Shown here: positions 10,966 to 23,194 of the stretch, one piece after another
How the letters are laid out: each line of letters opens with the position of its first letter
Position numbering within the stretch: position 1 is the first letter of the stretch
Source of the DNA: Globodera rostochiensis
Lineage: Eukaryota; Nematoda; Chromadorea; Rhabditida; Heteroderidae
NCBI GenBank assembly: GCA_018350325.1
Contig: JAEVLN010000002.1
Coordinates: 3,622,295 to 3,686,294, forward strand
Length of the DNA: 64,000 nt
Direction: 5' to 3'
Program-made: the position numbers and the translations under genes
Notes under the pieces: generated by a model
Told to the model about the DNA's origin: nothing
What the model saw: the letters and a program-made list of their open reading frames with translations, nothing else
Database searches by the model: none

Positions 10966-13900
10966 TTAAATTCCTTCCATCTTTTGCACGGATTGTTCAA
11001 AAAACGTCTTGCACTTGGCTAATGGGACCGGCTGAATGTTGAACACCGTCCACTTCAGACGAGATTTGTCCTGAAAGAGTGCAAAAAAAGAATAAAATGC
11101 GAGAGCGGGAAACAACAGGCCAAGCAATATAATGGAACAGAAAACGGGTCCCACCCAACTCATCCATACCCAACTCATCCATAAAGCATAACTTGCTTCA
11201 AACTTAACCGATTTAGAAAGTCTTAACGCCATTCGAAAGATCTCGAGGAGCTGAAGCTAACATTAAGCTAAAGCTTTGTGATTGGACAAGTTTCAAAAAA
11301 GTTATGGCCAAAAAACTTGATAAAATTTAAAAATTTAGTTTTTTGGGCGGTTTTCTGGCCATAACTTTTTTGAAACTTGTCCAATCACAAAGCTTTAGCT
11401 TAATGTTAGCTTCAACTGTTCGAGATCTATCGAATGGCGTTAAGACTTTCTAAATCGGTTAAGTTTGAAGCAAGTTATGCTTTATGGATGAGTTGGATAT
11501 GGATGAGTTGGGTTTACCCCACAGAAAACGCCGCATTCCGTGGTTAAAGTTGAGGGTTAACCCAATCCCTCGCTTTTCTAACGCAAAACGCGCCAACCCT
11601 CAAATTCTTTGTCAGGGCTAATTCAGAAATTAAAATATAAAAGAGACAAATAGTTAATGAATGGTTAAACGTTTAATACTCTAGTTAATGGTTGGTTAAA
11701 CGTTTAATATTCTAGTTAATCATAGATGCGCAAGGAGGGGGTCGGCTTGAGAGCTGCGATGTTAGGGGGGGTAGGGGTGATGTTGTCCGCCAGAGCGCCG
11801 GCGCTCAAATGGTGAGCCAACTAAGCGCCGGCGTTTTTTTTTCGCGCGCGATTTTCTCAGCTACTTTTTAGGCGAGGGGCGGGTAGGTCGGCGGTGCCGA
11901 TAGGCGCCGCCGAAAAATTTTTTAGAATTTTAAACTCAATTTGTTAACAAATTTGCGACCAAATTTTAAAAATACGGTAATTTTGAGGCTTTTTAAGAAA
12001 GGAAGAGGTCCGGCGGCGCCGATAAGCGCCGCCGGGAAAATTTTTTGGGGTTTTTGACTCTTTTTGTTAAGAAAAATTGGTCCAAAATTTACATCGTTTA
12101 CTCAACTCACATTGTACATTTCGTATCTGACTCCGACGCGAAACAAAAATTCACGGAAACGAACGATATCAAATGCTGAGTCAAAGCGAGCAGGCTTAAA
12201 AATAATATGACGTCAGAAGGATTCTTTAAACTTTGGACGAGGCCGACCAGAAAGAGTAAACCCAGACAAACATAAGCGCCCGGACCAAAAAGATTAGCTT
12301 TTCAAGAAATATCGATATGAGAAAGCCCAAATCAGAGGAGCGGCCCTGGCCATGGGTTCTATCGATTTGAGAAAGCCCAAATCAGAGGAGCGGCCCTGGC
12401 CATGGGTTCTATCGATTTGAGAAAGCCCAAATCAGAGGAGCGGCCCTGGCCATGGGTTCGACACGCCCAATCAGAAAAAGATCGAAAAGCCTACGTCCTC
12501 TCTCTGCCACTGGGCCAGCTGATCCGCCTTCACTCCCAGCAATGCTTCGGCACGTTCTTCAAAAATGGTGGCCCAAGTCTCTCCGGAAAAGTCTGCCAAC
12601 TCCACCTATGCAACAACAAAATGTCAGAATTCTGATTTTTATAACGACTAGCAGAAGGTATTGGCATCACACCTTTACAAGGAGTGGTCACGGCCAACCT
12701 CTGCGTTGTAAGCCCCCGGCCACCCCCCCCCCGCGTCGTAAGCCCTAATTCGTAAGGCCTCCCACCCCCTCGGCCAATCGTCCGTCGTATGGGCCTTGGA
12801 TTTGGCCACCCCTTATAAAGGTGTGATTGGCATATTCGTCCTCACCTGCAACATCATTATGTTTTTGTAAGTGTCGAAAGTGTTGGCGCACTTCTCGCAA
12901 CGGTACTGGTTGCCCTCCATGGACACCTTCTTCTTGCAGCCCAACTGGGGGCACGCCTGGTCGTGATTTCAATTTGATGTGCTTCATAAACCAGAGAAAA
13001 CCCCGGAAACTGACCTGGTAAAGTGCCTGCTCACTCTTCACTGTGGTCACCATCGCTTTGACGAAGAAGAACTCGCCCTTGTCGTTGTCTCGGCCGACTC
13101 CGTCACGTCGGATGAGTCCAATCAGTCGGAAGTCGCGCTCTGAAAACCATTAAAATAATAGTCCATAAACATAAAACGTCAGAAAAGACTCTCGATAAAA
13201 ACTTTAAACTAAACACTTTAATTGATTTTACTATCCCAAAAGTTGTTATTCTTCACAGACCAAAAGACGCTTGTGTATCGGCGTTGGATCCAATGCTCAG
13301 CGACTTGATGTTGACGTGCGGCTTGGACTCGCGGTACCAAAGGCACAAACGCTCAGAAATTTTGCCTTCGGGGTTTAACAGCAGAGACGTGGCGGATGTT
13401 GTGGACAGCGAAAAGCCGGCTAAAAACTTATTCAATTCCAAAGTGTTAAGACGGGACAAAATGTTTCCAAATTTCTGTTCTTTTTCTTTTCCCAAACAAT
13501 GGACGGACGGACCGTTGAACTCTCTGACGCTGGCCCCGTTGATGCCCAACACAGTCCCGGGCGTTGCATGGAACGTCGTCGCCTGCTCATTCCACAAAGT
13601 TAAACAAACCTCCGTGCCCGTCTGGTCCACCAGGAAAATGTCGCGTTTGTCAAACTGACGCATGTCCTTGCGCGAAGTCACCTGAACGACGGCACAAATC
13701 ACAACAAAGTTTTTGTTTTCAAACTATTTTTTCTTCCGATTGACAAAAAATGGAGGACTGGCCTGGTTAAAATGACAAAAAAATGGGGGACTAACCTGGC
13801 TGACTTCGCCCACTCGGTCCACAATTGCGTGGACGTCCACACATTCGTTCACGTGGTTCGGCAAGTCTTTCAGCAAAATCGGTTTCAACTTCAACTTTGG

Positions 13901-15568
13901 CGTCTCGAACTGCTCATCGCAGTAGACCACCTGAAGTCGGGGAATAAAACAAAAGGTTTTGAAAATTCCAAACCTCCGAGTCCCGGTCCAACACCAACTC
14001 GTAGTCGTGGCCTGTCGCGTTGAACCGTTTATTAGCCGCCCGGACGGACCGAGGCCCGCCATTGCCGCTTATGTAATAGGCCTAAATGTAAAAATCCTTT
14101 TGAAGTGATCAGGCCGGACGAATTTGCATGACTTTCACGCATTTTGTGCATATTAATAATTAAATGTTAAATAAGAAAACAAATATCCCTTTTCCCCCCC
14201 CCCCCACAAACGTTCGCATTTTCGATGATAGGAAAGAATTTGTCCGCCTGCTCCCCGAAGGCCGCAATTCGAATGGCGACGCCTTTGGGGTCCGTAACAT
14301 TAAAAGAAAACAAGCGGAAAGTGCCGCGCGGACTCGTCAGGTCTTTAATAGCTGCGTCCTTTGAGCTGACCACGCCGCAAATGCGCCATCTGACAAAAGT
14401 TTTTATATTTTTGATGTCTTTCACAAAACGTTCAAATGGCCCTTAAACTCGCCCATTTTTTAAATTTCAACGGTCAGACAGCTTGCCTGTTGATATACGG
14501 GTTGATAACTTCGATCGGCGTTATGCCCATTCGTCCCATGGACCCGTAGGCCTCTCCGTCCGCTTGACGCTTTCGCAACGGCTGCCGCTGGTCCGTAGGC
14601 GACGAGCCGCGCCCTCTCTTCGCGGACCCTCCGGTGCCACCGCCCCACGCGTTCTCCGGCTCCTCCTTCATTTGGGTATTGCGCCAAAGGGCGACACTTT
14701 CGGCCGCCGTCTGCTGAGAGACGGGCCCTTTCTAAAATTAAAAAAATCAGAAAATCTTGCGGAAAGTTTATTTATCTGAATGACACGTCGAAATTCGGCC
14801 GGATTTCCGCTGTGCGTTTGCGGGTTCCCAATGACGGGGAAGTCGAGTGAGTACAGCGTGTAATCCAGGATTTGCAAACAAATTTTGCCGCTGAAAAACC
14901 AAAAATTTGAGCCAAGTTCCCCCATAAAAGCAAAAAGACGACCAAAATCTCATTTAAGAATTAAAAACTGTCCAATTCTGGAGCAAGCAAATCACACGCT
15001 TTGCTCTTTCTCCCAAAAACTCGACATAAAATGCATTTAGTTTGAACACAAATCTGCTAATCACATGGCTTTTACGATATCGACTCAAAATTTAATTTGT
15101 CCAAAACCCAAGAAACAAATTTAAATGCTTGGTCATGTTTTAGTGCTGACCGACTTGGTATTGACACGTTTCCAGTTGGTCACTTGGATGATGCCGTTGT
15201 GGCTGTTCAGTCCGTCCTCTTGGAATCGCCGTGTCATTGTAGAAGGAATGATGTTGCCGCTGTATGAGTACAAACTGTCGCTGAGACGCGCGCGCATTTG
15301 CTGCCCCTGCGGCGTCGCCGTCGAGGAGCTAATCGAACGCGCCTCGAGCACCTGCAGAATCGGCTGGAAGTCGGACGGGACCTTCTCGTCCAAAAACATC
15401 TAAACCAGACGATTATCTTAAGCTTTCGGGCCGATAAGCATTGCCGGAAATATTTTTGGTTTCACTTTTTTAGAATGGCCAAAAATAAAAAGAATCTTTA
15501 TAAAAAGTGAAGAATTATTTGTTCTCAACCTGGAAAAATCCTTGAGAAAGTTGTGGCTGATCCTCCAT
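10966..15568 (-). CDS. rpa-1: Replication protein A 70-kDa DNA-binding subunit (RPA1)
   Basis: RPA1 is the large subunit of the heterotrimeric single-strand DNA-binding complex of replication, repair and recombination. Exons from the start are 15530-15568, about 15151-15399, 14785-14890, 14487-14731, 14212-14389, 13974-14081, 13796-13930, 13261-13681, 13015-13139, 12846-12956, 12495-12605, 12111-12194 and 10966-11070; about 670 residues, normal for the family. Visible domains are the N-terminal OB fold (LQVLEAR...LSDSLYSYSG), a basic linker with GGSAKRGRG, DBD-A (NPYINRWRICGVV), DBD-B (RDIFLVDQTGTEVCLTLW) and DBD-C with its zinc ribbon CPQLGC...YRCEKC. The C-terminal helix region (REFLFRVGVRYEMYN|DKSRLKW) follows. 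One intron is GC-AG. The exon 2/3 junction is one base out of phase with any GT donor I can see: an unusual site or a sequence error. The last intron, 1.04 kb, is packed with repeats. Confidence 0.95.
11152..11514. mobile_element. Fold-back (long inverted repeat) element in last RPA1 intron
   Basis: Two arms of about 165 bp are inverted around a spacer of about 35 bp. The outer ends are short direct repeats of CCAACTCATCCATA (left) mirrored by TGGATGAGTTGG (right). The arms share GCATAACTTGCTTCAAACTT, GGCGTTAAGAC/GTCTTAACGCC and CAAGTTTCAAAAAAGTTATGG. No ORF. Same architecture as the element at 37486-37885. Confidence 0.85.
11889..11912 (+). repeat. Dispersed GC-rich hairpin repeat, copy 1
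   Basis: CGGCGGTGCC-GATA-GGCGCCGCCG: a 10-bp stem (one G-T pair) with a GATA loop. It is preceded by a G-rich run and followed by A/T-rich sequence with TTTGTTAACAAATTTG. Related flanks accompany the other copies. Confidence 0.75.
12011..12034 (+). repeat. Dispersed GC-rich hairpin repeat, copy 2
   Basis: CGGCGGCGCC-GATA-AGCGCCGCCG, 100 bp from copy 1 in the same RPA1 intron and same orientation, again followed by AAAATTTTTTGG and TTTTTGTTAAGAAAA. Confidence 0.75.
12311..12459. repeat. 50-bp tandem triplication in an RPA1 intron
   Basis: Three nearly identical 50-bp units, each starting ATCGATTTGAGAAAGCCCAA and ending CATGGGTTCT, lie within intron 12195-12494. Near-identity suggests recent duplication. 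Confidence 0.9.
14390..14486 (-). other. GC-AG intron (RPA1)
   Basis: Donor (minus strand) ATCAACAG|GCAAGC, acceptor TTTTGTCAG|ATGGCG. The join gives NPYIN-R-WRICGVV, matching the conserved start of DBD-A. The donor fits the strong consensus typical of GC introns. Confidence 0.85.
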
Positions 15569-16675
15569 TGTCCTTGTCGTTATTCACATTAAAACAACGA
15601 CCTCGGTTTTTTATCAGTGAAGACAATGTAAAAACTTTTGTGCTTTTTGTTTTAGGGAAATGCCAAATAAAAACGTAAAAATTCCCCTTAAACTATAGTA
15701 AAAAACGATTTGTTCCATCCCTCGAACTCTTTCTTCTTCCAACTTTATTTCGTTCTAACTTTTTTTAGCCAACTAAATCAATATTTTTGATACCAACTAC
15801 AAAAAGTTATGGCCCGAAAAGCTGGAAATTTTGAATAAAATAATTTAGTCTTCTGGGCATAACTGGGGTTTTTCCAATCGCTTACAAATTAGCGTTTAAC
15901 TAACTCACAGCGCGTCATTTTTGCAAGCCAATATGAGTGATTTTGCCCATTTTTTAATCATTGGATAACTGAGTCCCCAGTCAAAAGACACTCAGTCCCG
16001 GGCTCATAATTTCTTTCTGAGTTGAGATCGCGCAAAATTTTTTTCGGATTCTTGCTTTAGAGCCCGCGCGGCGCCGATTGATTATGATTTGAGTGGTTTG
16101 GTTTCTGGGAGACCAAATACATATTTTCCTTTTGAGGCTCGAAAATCTCTAAATAGACACCTAAATCTGTAGGTAGAAAAATTGTGTGTAAAAATAACAA
16201 GGTAAAGCTTCGGGATGCGGGAGCCCCCCCCCCCATTTGGTTTTTGGCCAACTTTGAGGGGCCACTCGCTGTTGGCGGGCCGCCAGCGGCCTTTCATTTT
16301 AGTTTATCCGGCTTTTGTCTCTTAAAAGTTGCTTTTTCCTTAATTTTCAAATATTTCAACCGATTCAAAAATCGCTTTAAATTCTCTATTTTTTTTCTAT
16401 TGACTCGTAAAGTGCGTCTCAGACTCAGAATAAATTAATGTTTCTTCTTGGACCCCAAAAAGCCTCTCCCGACTTTATAATAGAACAAAACGTGCAAATC
16501 GGCAGATTTAAATCGTCATATCATAAGATTTAAACAGAAAAAAGATCAGATCAATGCAAGATTTCTCAAAGATGATGTGTTTGAGAGAGTTTCCAGATTC
16601 GAATGAAACAAATGAAAGCAAAAATAAATGAACGAAAAAATAAATATAACTCTAAAGAACAAAACGAAAACGTTC
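15569..16675. other. Spacer between RPA1 and the Ig/FnIII gene
   Basis: This lies upstream of RPA1 and downstream of the Ig/FnIII gene. No gene is seen. Around 15775-15910 is a degenerate piece resembling the centre of the fold-back elements (AAAAAGTTATGGCC...GGGCATAACT). At 16265-16425 is a copy of a repeat also found at 24640-24763 (CTGTTGGCGGGCCGCCAGCG, with an internal GC palindrome). Confidence 0.6.
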
Positions 16676-19600
16676 TCAAGGTCCGGGAGCGTCAACACGG
16701 CGTTTGTCAACTGTAGGGACATTCTCATCATGGCAGTCAACGAAAAACACCACGAAGGCGATGAAGGACAAAACCAGAAGACCGGACAAACCTAAAAATC
16801 AAATCCTAGTGTAGAACCCCTAAATTAGTCGCATTTTGTTTAAACATTTACAATTTTAATGTTTTTTAAATTACTAGTAAAGGGTTTGTACTAGAGCACG
16901 GAATTTTTTGAAATAAGGATAAGGGCTAAACCCCCGCCGGAATGGACTTATTTGTTAGATTCGTGTTCTATGCCCATGCAAAGCCATAGAAACATTTTTT
17001 CTTTTGAAAGATTTTAAAAGAAAAATAGGACTATCATAGTAATATAATTCTTAAAAAAGCCGGGATCCCTTACCCCGTAACCATTTTCAGCCCAAAAAAG
17101 AACTGGGTAAGGGATATGGCTTAATATGCTCGTCAAAGCAAAAGTGATGACCGACCGAAGCCAACATAAACGCTGATGGAACCGGAAGAGATGGCACTGT
17201 CATCCTTTTGGCCCCTTTGCTGTTGGGAATGGCGATCGTCGGCAGACAACTCCCAGTAATCAACCGTCTCCTGTTTAATTGTCACCGGGTCACTGTTGCC
17301 CGCCTGGTTGAAGGCCTCGAAGGTGAACTCGTACTCCGTGAATGGGTCAAGCCCGACAATGTCAAACACATTTTCAGGGTCTGAAAATTGCAAATGCAAT
17401 TTGACAAGTGGGGACAAAATGGAATTTACGTGCCTTGCGCATCTCGCAATTTTTGATTTTAAAAAAAGTAAGTGCGCAAGGTGAACTTTATTTGGGTTTT
17501 TTTTATTGCAAAATGTCTGATACAATTTTTAATTCTCAACAAACTCCCATAAAAGTTCCATCAATAGAGGTGTATTTTTTTAATTCAAACCGAAACTGGA
17601 AAAGCGGGGTACCGGTTTTCGGTTAGGCCGGGTTTCGGTTCGATTAACCGACCGTGAACAACCCTACATAGAATGTTGCACGAAAAATGTTATTGTTTAA
17701 AACAGATAAAGCCCAAATAAAAATATTGTGCTCACTTTTATGACGAATCACGGACAGTGATGGAGTGTTGTTTTTCTCCAACACTTTCCATTCGCCGTCT
17801 CCCGAAGCGTTGACTTTGTCTCCGCCGTTTTGGCGCACAACGGCATCACCACGAAGTCGTTGCTGTTGCCAATAGTCACCGCTATCGTCTCCGTTGTCCG
17901 ACGCCATCGCATTTTCTTCCGATGAGTCCAAATTCTAACAAAAATTTAAAACCAAATAATTATCAATAAAGTATCGTCAAGGATTTCTAACATTTCTCAA
18001 ATTTAATGCTTCCATAATTATATTTGACCTGTTTTGGCTTCTGTTGCTGTTGGATTCGTCGTCTGAGTGGTCGGTAAGTAATTTGGAAGTAAATGACCGG
18101 CAGCAGTCCCGCCTCCGTCCGTTCCTCCACGTGCCACCTCACCGAATTGTTGGTCACCTGTTCTGCCCACACCTTCGGCTGTTTTGGTGGGTCTGAATTC
18201 AAAATGTTAAATAATTTATTTTTATTTTAACTCCCTCCCCAGTCCCGAGTACTTGGCTTGTCAAGAAAAGCATTTTGTTCGCCGCGCAACTTTCCGTTGT
18301 GAGCGATGCACGTGTATTGGTCATAGTCTTCATCGAGTACTTTGTTGATCTGTCGAATATTATAATTGTTGAGCTAAACAAACTCCCACCAAAACACGAT
18401 ATTCTCACCATAAGTGAAGCCATATTCTCCTTTTCGTCTATTTTGATTTCGCGTCGTCCGTCGTTTCCAATGATTTTGCCGTCCCTTTTGATCGTAAAAT
18501 TAAGGACCGGCGGGTTGGAAGAGTTGACCCTCCAGCGCAGCACGGCCGGTGAGCCCAACTTCACGTAGAAATGTCCCCCATGTTCCAAGCCGGCAAAGTG
18601 GGGGGGTTCTGCACGAGCGAAACAATTAGCAATAATTCTGGGATAAAGGCAGGAATGAAAAGCGTGGAAGGGAGGGCCATTCCCTATCTAATCTTCATAA
18701 TTTAAACATAATGACCCCAAACGTCGACGGTCAGGTTACGCTCATCGGTGTGAATTGTTGGCACGGCATCCTGTTCACCACCAATCATCTCAGTCCGAAT
18801 AGCAAAACAGCGTATCTAAAAAAAACAAAAGTCAAATTTAAATTTAAAACCCATCGCTTGAAGTGAAAGCAAACTCAAAAACTCGGCAATTTTTTGAAAA
18901 GTTTTTGAAATTCGGTCAGAACACATCCCCGCTGTTGCACCCCAAAATTTGTTAAAGAAATGAAACTCGCCTTCATCCCCCGATGGCTCCGTTTCAATTT
19001 CTCAATGGTCATCTCGTGTCCAGTCACGTACAATTTCTCACCAAGGGCAATCAAAATGGCCGATTCCTCAATGGCGCTACCGGATTGGTCCATAATCTGG
19101 GGAAAAAATTAAAGTCAAAAAAGGTTGGTTGGTTCTGGGGTTTTAGAAGTTGTAGAACACGTTCCGATTTGCATTACCATGAAACCGCATAACTTGTCCA
19201 AAAATCTTTTTTTTCACTTTTTAAAACGATACCGTCGGGCTTTTTTTGTTTCTCTTCGGTCGACCCCCTACCGTTCGCCCCGAAATTTTCTGTTACGGCC
19301 TATCCCGCTGTACAATAAATAAATAAATGCTAAATTATGCCAGTCCTCTGAACAATAAAATGTCTGTGCCTTTATGTTCTCATTTGGCACTCCATAAGCC
19401 CCGCAGTCGATGGTCAACGGAGCGCCAATTTGCCCGCCGGGTTTGTCACTTTTGAGGCGCCAATTGATTTTCTCTTTAAATTGAAAATTTCTAAAGGACA
19501 ATTTTTTCCGATCAAACCAATCAGATGAATATGGACGTGACGTTCGACGCCACCAAAATAAACACAGCGATAATCACCCTTCGAATTGTCGTCCACTTGC

Positions 19601-20089
19601 TGAATAACCAAAGTATTGCGAACCCAATTGCCATTAGGGTCGCTGTCAGATTCGGTGTACATACTGAACGACTTTTATAAACCTTTTAGTCCGAATTTGT
19701 CTTCAGCTACCTCAACCATTTGGCTTCAACCGGAAGAAGTCCACGCATCCATTTGAGTCCATCCTTGGCAAAGTCCAAAGCCCCGTGAACGTTTGTCGCA
19801 TTCGTATTCAATTCGCATTGCAGCTCAAGTCGCGAGCCGCTGTTGACCAAATAAAACGACTGATCCAAACCGACACCCTTTGGCTGAACGCTGAGAACAG
19901 CTAAAAACATAATTACATTTATAAAGTAACCAATTCAAATCCAACCCCCAACCCTTAAATAAACTGTCATGAACATTTGAACCAAGATTTGAATAAGATT
20001 AAGCATTTCAGTAAACACTTACATTTCGTTGCATCAATGCTCGGAAGGGCAAAAAGCAAAAGTAAAAGATGAAAGAAGAAATGAACCAT
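16676..20089 (-). CDS. Type I membrane Ig/FnIII cell-surface protein
   Basis: Twelve exons give 577 residues with every phase consistent: 20023-20089, 19711-19900, 19518-19663, 19370-19473, 18971-19096, 18716-18815, 18409-18608, 18253-18349, 18029-18192, 17736-17934, 17156-17380, 16676-16791. A signal peptide (HFFFHLLLLLFALP) leads. Ig1 runs from LELQCEL through KWM to GDYRCVYF; Ig2 from LTIDCGAY to IRCFAI; Ig3 from GSPAVLRW to YDQYTCIAHN. One FnIII follows (NPPKQPKVW...GLDPFTEYEFTFEAFNQAG), split by a polar acidic insert of about 75 residues. One transmembrane helix (GLSGLLVLSFIAFVVFFV) and a tail of about 20 residues end the protein. Three Ig plus one FnIII resembles wrapper/Klingon and nematode RIG/WRK neuronal adhesion proteins; those are usually GPI-anchored, whereas this tail argues for a true membrane span. 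Ligand unknown. Two introns are GC-AG. Confidence 0.85.
17580..17672. repeat. Dispersed repeat ending CGTGAACAACCCTA
   Basis: A C/G-rich stretch with repeated CCGGTTT/CGGTTC words ends CCGACCGTGAACAACCCTAC inside an intron of the Ig/FnIII gene. The segment at 38745-38865 has the same CCGG words and the same end, so they appear to be one family. A TAGGG/CAGGG-type end recalls hAT elements, but no opposite end was identified. Confidence 0.5.
18816..18970 (-). other. GC-AG intron (Ig/FnIII gene, intron 5)
   Basis: Donor GGATGAAG|GCGAGT, acceptor TTTTTTTAG|ATACGC. It keeps frame 0 and completes Ig2 with RCFAI. No alternative GT donor preserves the frame. Confidence 0.75.
19097..19369 (-). other. 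Probable GC-AG intron (Ig/FnIII gene, intron 4)
   Basis: Donor AACATAAAG|GCACAG, acceptor GGGGAAAATTCCCCAG-like end at 19097 before ATTATGGAC. Phase 0 on both sides; the running total of exon lengths requires this site. The donor is weaker than the other GC sites. Confidence 0.6.
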
Positions 20090-21614
20090 TTGCAGAGAAA
20101 ATTTAGATTTTTAGCTAAACTAATCGGCTTGCATTATAGGTACTTTATTTTAGTAAAATGGTCAATTATCGCGGATAAAAAACACATGATCATTGATCAA
20201 ACTCCAAAATGTCGAGCACTTACAAAATTGGGCAGATATAAATTGTATTTCTTACATCCCGCCCAGTATAAAGTGTATTTTTTTAACGTTCTCCGCTATT
20301 TTCTCAGCTTTTCCACGGTCCTTTTTTTGCAAAGAATTTGAATGTGCAATGAGCGGGCGAATTTTGGACAAGCAAAAAAAAAAAATTGGTTTTGCGTATG
20401 GGTTGGCGCTGGGCCGGGCGGGTCGGACCCTAAGGTTTATGCTGGCTGTGGATGGGAGGGCGGTGTTGGGAAAGACCAAATTAGCGAAAAGGCTAAAGAT
20501 GGGTGGGAGGAGGCGGCGGCTATCGGATGTAGAGGCAGGGGGACGATTCCTCCGAGGGGCGCCCCCCCCCCGGCATAAAAGTGCCGTCGAGGGGCGGGGG
20601 GGGATCCACCCGCCTCGACGTTCTCCAACGGACGCGCCTCACTTGACTCGGCCCTTTTATTCCGGCATCGGCACAAGAGGAGGGAGCCAAATTAAGTCGA
20701 TTGGCCATTCACTTATCAAAAATTGTGAATAGGAGAGCGGGGGATTCATTCTATGAACCAAAATAAAATCGAAGAGTACATATAATAACGATCCATTTTC
20801 TGAAATTTAAAAATACCTTATACATACTTATATATAATTAAGCAATAAATAATACTAAACTACTAAATAGGAAAAAAACAATCTCAATTTGTTCAATCAA
20901 ATTAATGTTGTGACACTCAAAGAAAGAAGCTTCCCTTCTCCGCTAACAATAAACAGCAAATAAATTTGCTTAACCAATTCAGACTTTAGAACGGAAGGAC
21001 ACACGGACATAAATTGGATGATTTGGGGTGCGCAATGGCCAAATGGCGCATAATTGCGTTCCTCGTTCCAAATTCGTTGTGCAAAACAACGAGGGTCGGA
21101 AGGACTGGTGGGGTAGGCAATAAATGGTGGGAATGAGATGAGCTAACAAAGTTTGGTCTTTCAATAAAATTAAATGACGAAACTGAAAATGGCGTTGCTT
21201 TTATAGGCATTAGGCTAAAACACAATGGCCTCAAAATTTGTTTGGCTCATCCATCATTTCTGCCCTGCAAAGCCTGCCAAAGCAAGAAATGGCGAACAAA
21301 GCTAATTAATTTGGCACAAAAAGATGTGTAGCAGTAGCAATACGCTGGGAAAATTTGCTAAATTTATTCTCAAATCCAGAGAATATTAGGCATGGACAGA
21401 GCGATATTTAGGAATAAAAGATGGTGTGACGAAACATTGATTCATTCTGACGGATGAGAGAGAGAGCATTCGGAAGCATGAAAATTGGGCACCGAAAAAA
21501 AATAGAAAGTTGGGTACAAAAAATGGAAAATTAGAGACTGAAAAGCGGGACCAGAGACGAGTGGAGGTCGTTTGCCCCTCCCCCCCTTTTTTTGCATAAT
21601 CAACAACCGAGCAA

Positions 21615-21775
21615 TTTTTATTCAGAAATTTTTTTCAAATGAAAACATAACAAAAAACTATCAAAGACAACAATCTGAAAATTTGCAAGACGGGTTCATT
21701 TAGTAATTGTGGAAAATTCCTCGCAAAATTAGGCTTAGGCCTAGCTAGCCTGAGCTTAAGCTTCGGCAAAAAATA
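21615..21775 (-). repeat. Dispersed repeat with telomere-like TTAGGC units, copy A
   Basis: Contains TTAGGCTTAGGCCTAGCTAG and flanks (CATAACAAAAAACTATCAAAGACAACAATCTGAAAATTTGC, shown only in part) that match 23480-23740 in inverse orientation. Confidence 0.75.
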
Positions 21776-22827
21776 GTTGTTTAGGGTCTTAAAGCTGAAA
21801 CTTACATACATATTACTAATTCGATGCCAGGTGCCTAACTTTCCGTATACCCATTTTTGGATGAATTTGCATGTCATAGCGTGGGAGAGAGATCAGTTTC
21901 TGTCCTTTTAATTACATTAGTTTTGAGGTGGGGGGGCAATGGTTGAGGTGTTCTGCTTGCACTGGTAATAAAGGTGAATGAGGGGGGGGGGGAGACGGAG
22001 GGGGATGGGATTCAGACGAAATTTGAGCGGGACGGAGTAAGATGATGACAATATGGTCAGCAATATAGATGATCTGCAGTGCATATGAAACGACCTCGAT
22101 GAGAGGGAGTAGGAATGGCGGGGGGTGGACAATAATGAGAGACAACAAACATTGGCATTGGGATAGTTGGAAAATGTGAATTTTGCATTATTGGCATTAT
22201 CTTATGAGTCATGACCATCGTCAGCCGGGTTATTTTTATGATTCTCATTTCACCATTTTTAGGATACGAAAATTTTATTCCAGAAACGTGTAAAATTGGA
22301 AAAATGAACAGAGCATTATTTTTCGATCCTTTGGGCAGGCCACCAAAGCGGCAGATGGCCGCCTCTATAATACTCTGGTACACCGGGACATAAAAGTGCC
22401 GATGACGATAAGTGCCAATGCCAACAACAGAAAATTTGCTTTCGTTTTTTTTTTCGCCGCTCGCCCTCTGTCGATGATAGGGGTCACCAACCATTACCAG
22501 CAGCAGCAGAAGTGAGTCCGTCGCCGTTTCCATCCAATCCTTCCCAAAAAAATAATCGGGGTAGGGCGATTCAGCCACAGAATGGTCGAATGAATGAATG
22601 GATTCACTCATTCAAATAAGGTAATGTATTCATGTTATTTATTATACCCCTCCCTTCCCACACGAGGAGGGGAGGGAAACTTAACAAATAAGTCCCTTTG
22701 CTCCATTATCTATTGGCCCGAATAGTGCCGGCTCAGTGATCAATCCAAAATTCATCGATTCATTATCTATCGGCAGAAAAGGAATAACATATCAAGGAAT
22801 GCAGTTTAATGTGCAAATATACGATGT

Positions 22828-22905
22828 ACCAAGACCCAATTTCCAATTGTAATCACTAGAGCCCGGATCACTCACCACTACACCACAAAAACTGATTTTT
22901 GTCGC
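22828..22905 (-). repeat. tRNA-like / SINE-head sequence
   Basis: On the minus strand, TGTGGTGTAGTGGTGAGTGA matches a tRNA-type A box, followed at the expected distance by CGGGCTCTAGTGATTACAAT and a degenerate B-box region (ATTGGGTCTTGG instead of GGTTCGANTCC). No cloverleaf with a proper anticodon stem could be drawn, so it is more likely a SINE head or tRNA fossil than a tRNA gene. Confidence 0.35.
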
Positions 22906-23194
22906 TCAAAAATCTATTCTTAGGGGGTTTTTTCCCGGTCCGACCGCGACCGGGTTCGGGATTTTGCTTCTTCAAAAACCGGGACCGGGATTACAATTTT
23001 TCAAAAGCCGAGACTGGGAAAGCTATTGTTAAGTGTTAAGCCAACGCTAATCAATTGGAAAATTCGTAAAAAAAGTTATTGCAATAAACTGATGAAAAGC
23101 CCTGATTTTGGGTGTTTTTCAAAGTGTCCGGCACTGAAGTGTGGCACTGAAGTGTTGGCACTGAAGTGAGGGCACTGAAATGAAGGGAACAGGA

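Noticed and set aside
11889..12034. Helitron 3' terminus
   Set aside because: Hairpin is present but no CTRR end or 5' TC start could be placed.
22057..22611. 184-codon minus-strand ORF
   Set aside because: No splice context, no family resemblance, lies in repeat-rich spacer; kept only as an unlikely candidate.
22828..22905. Functional tRNA gene
   Set aside because: A box is good but the B box and anticodon stem are not; called a SINE head or fossil instead.
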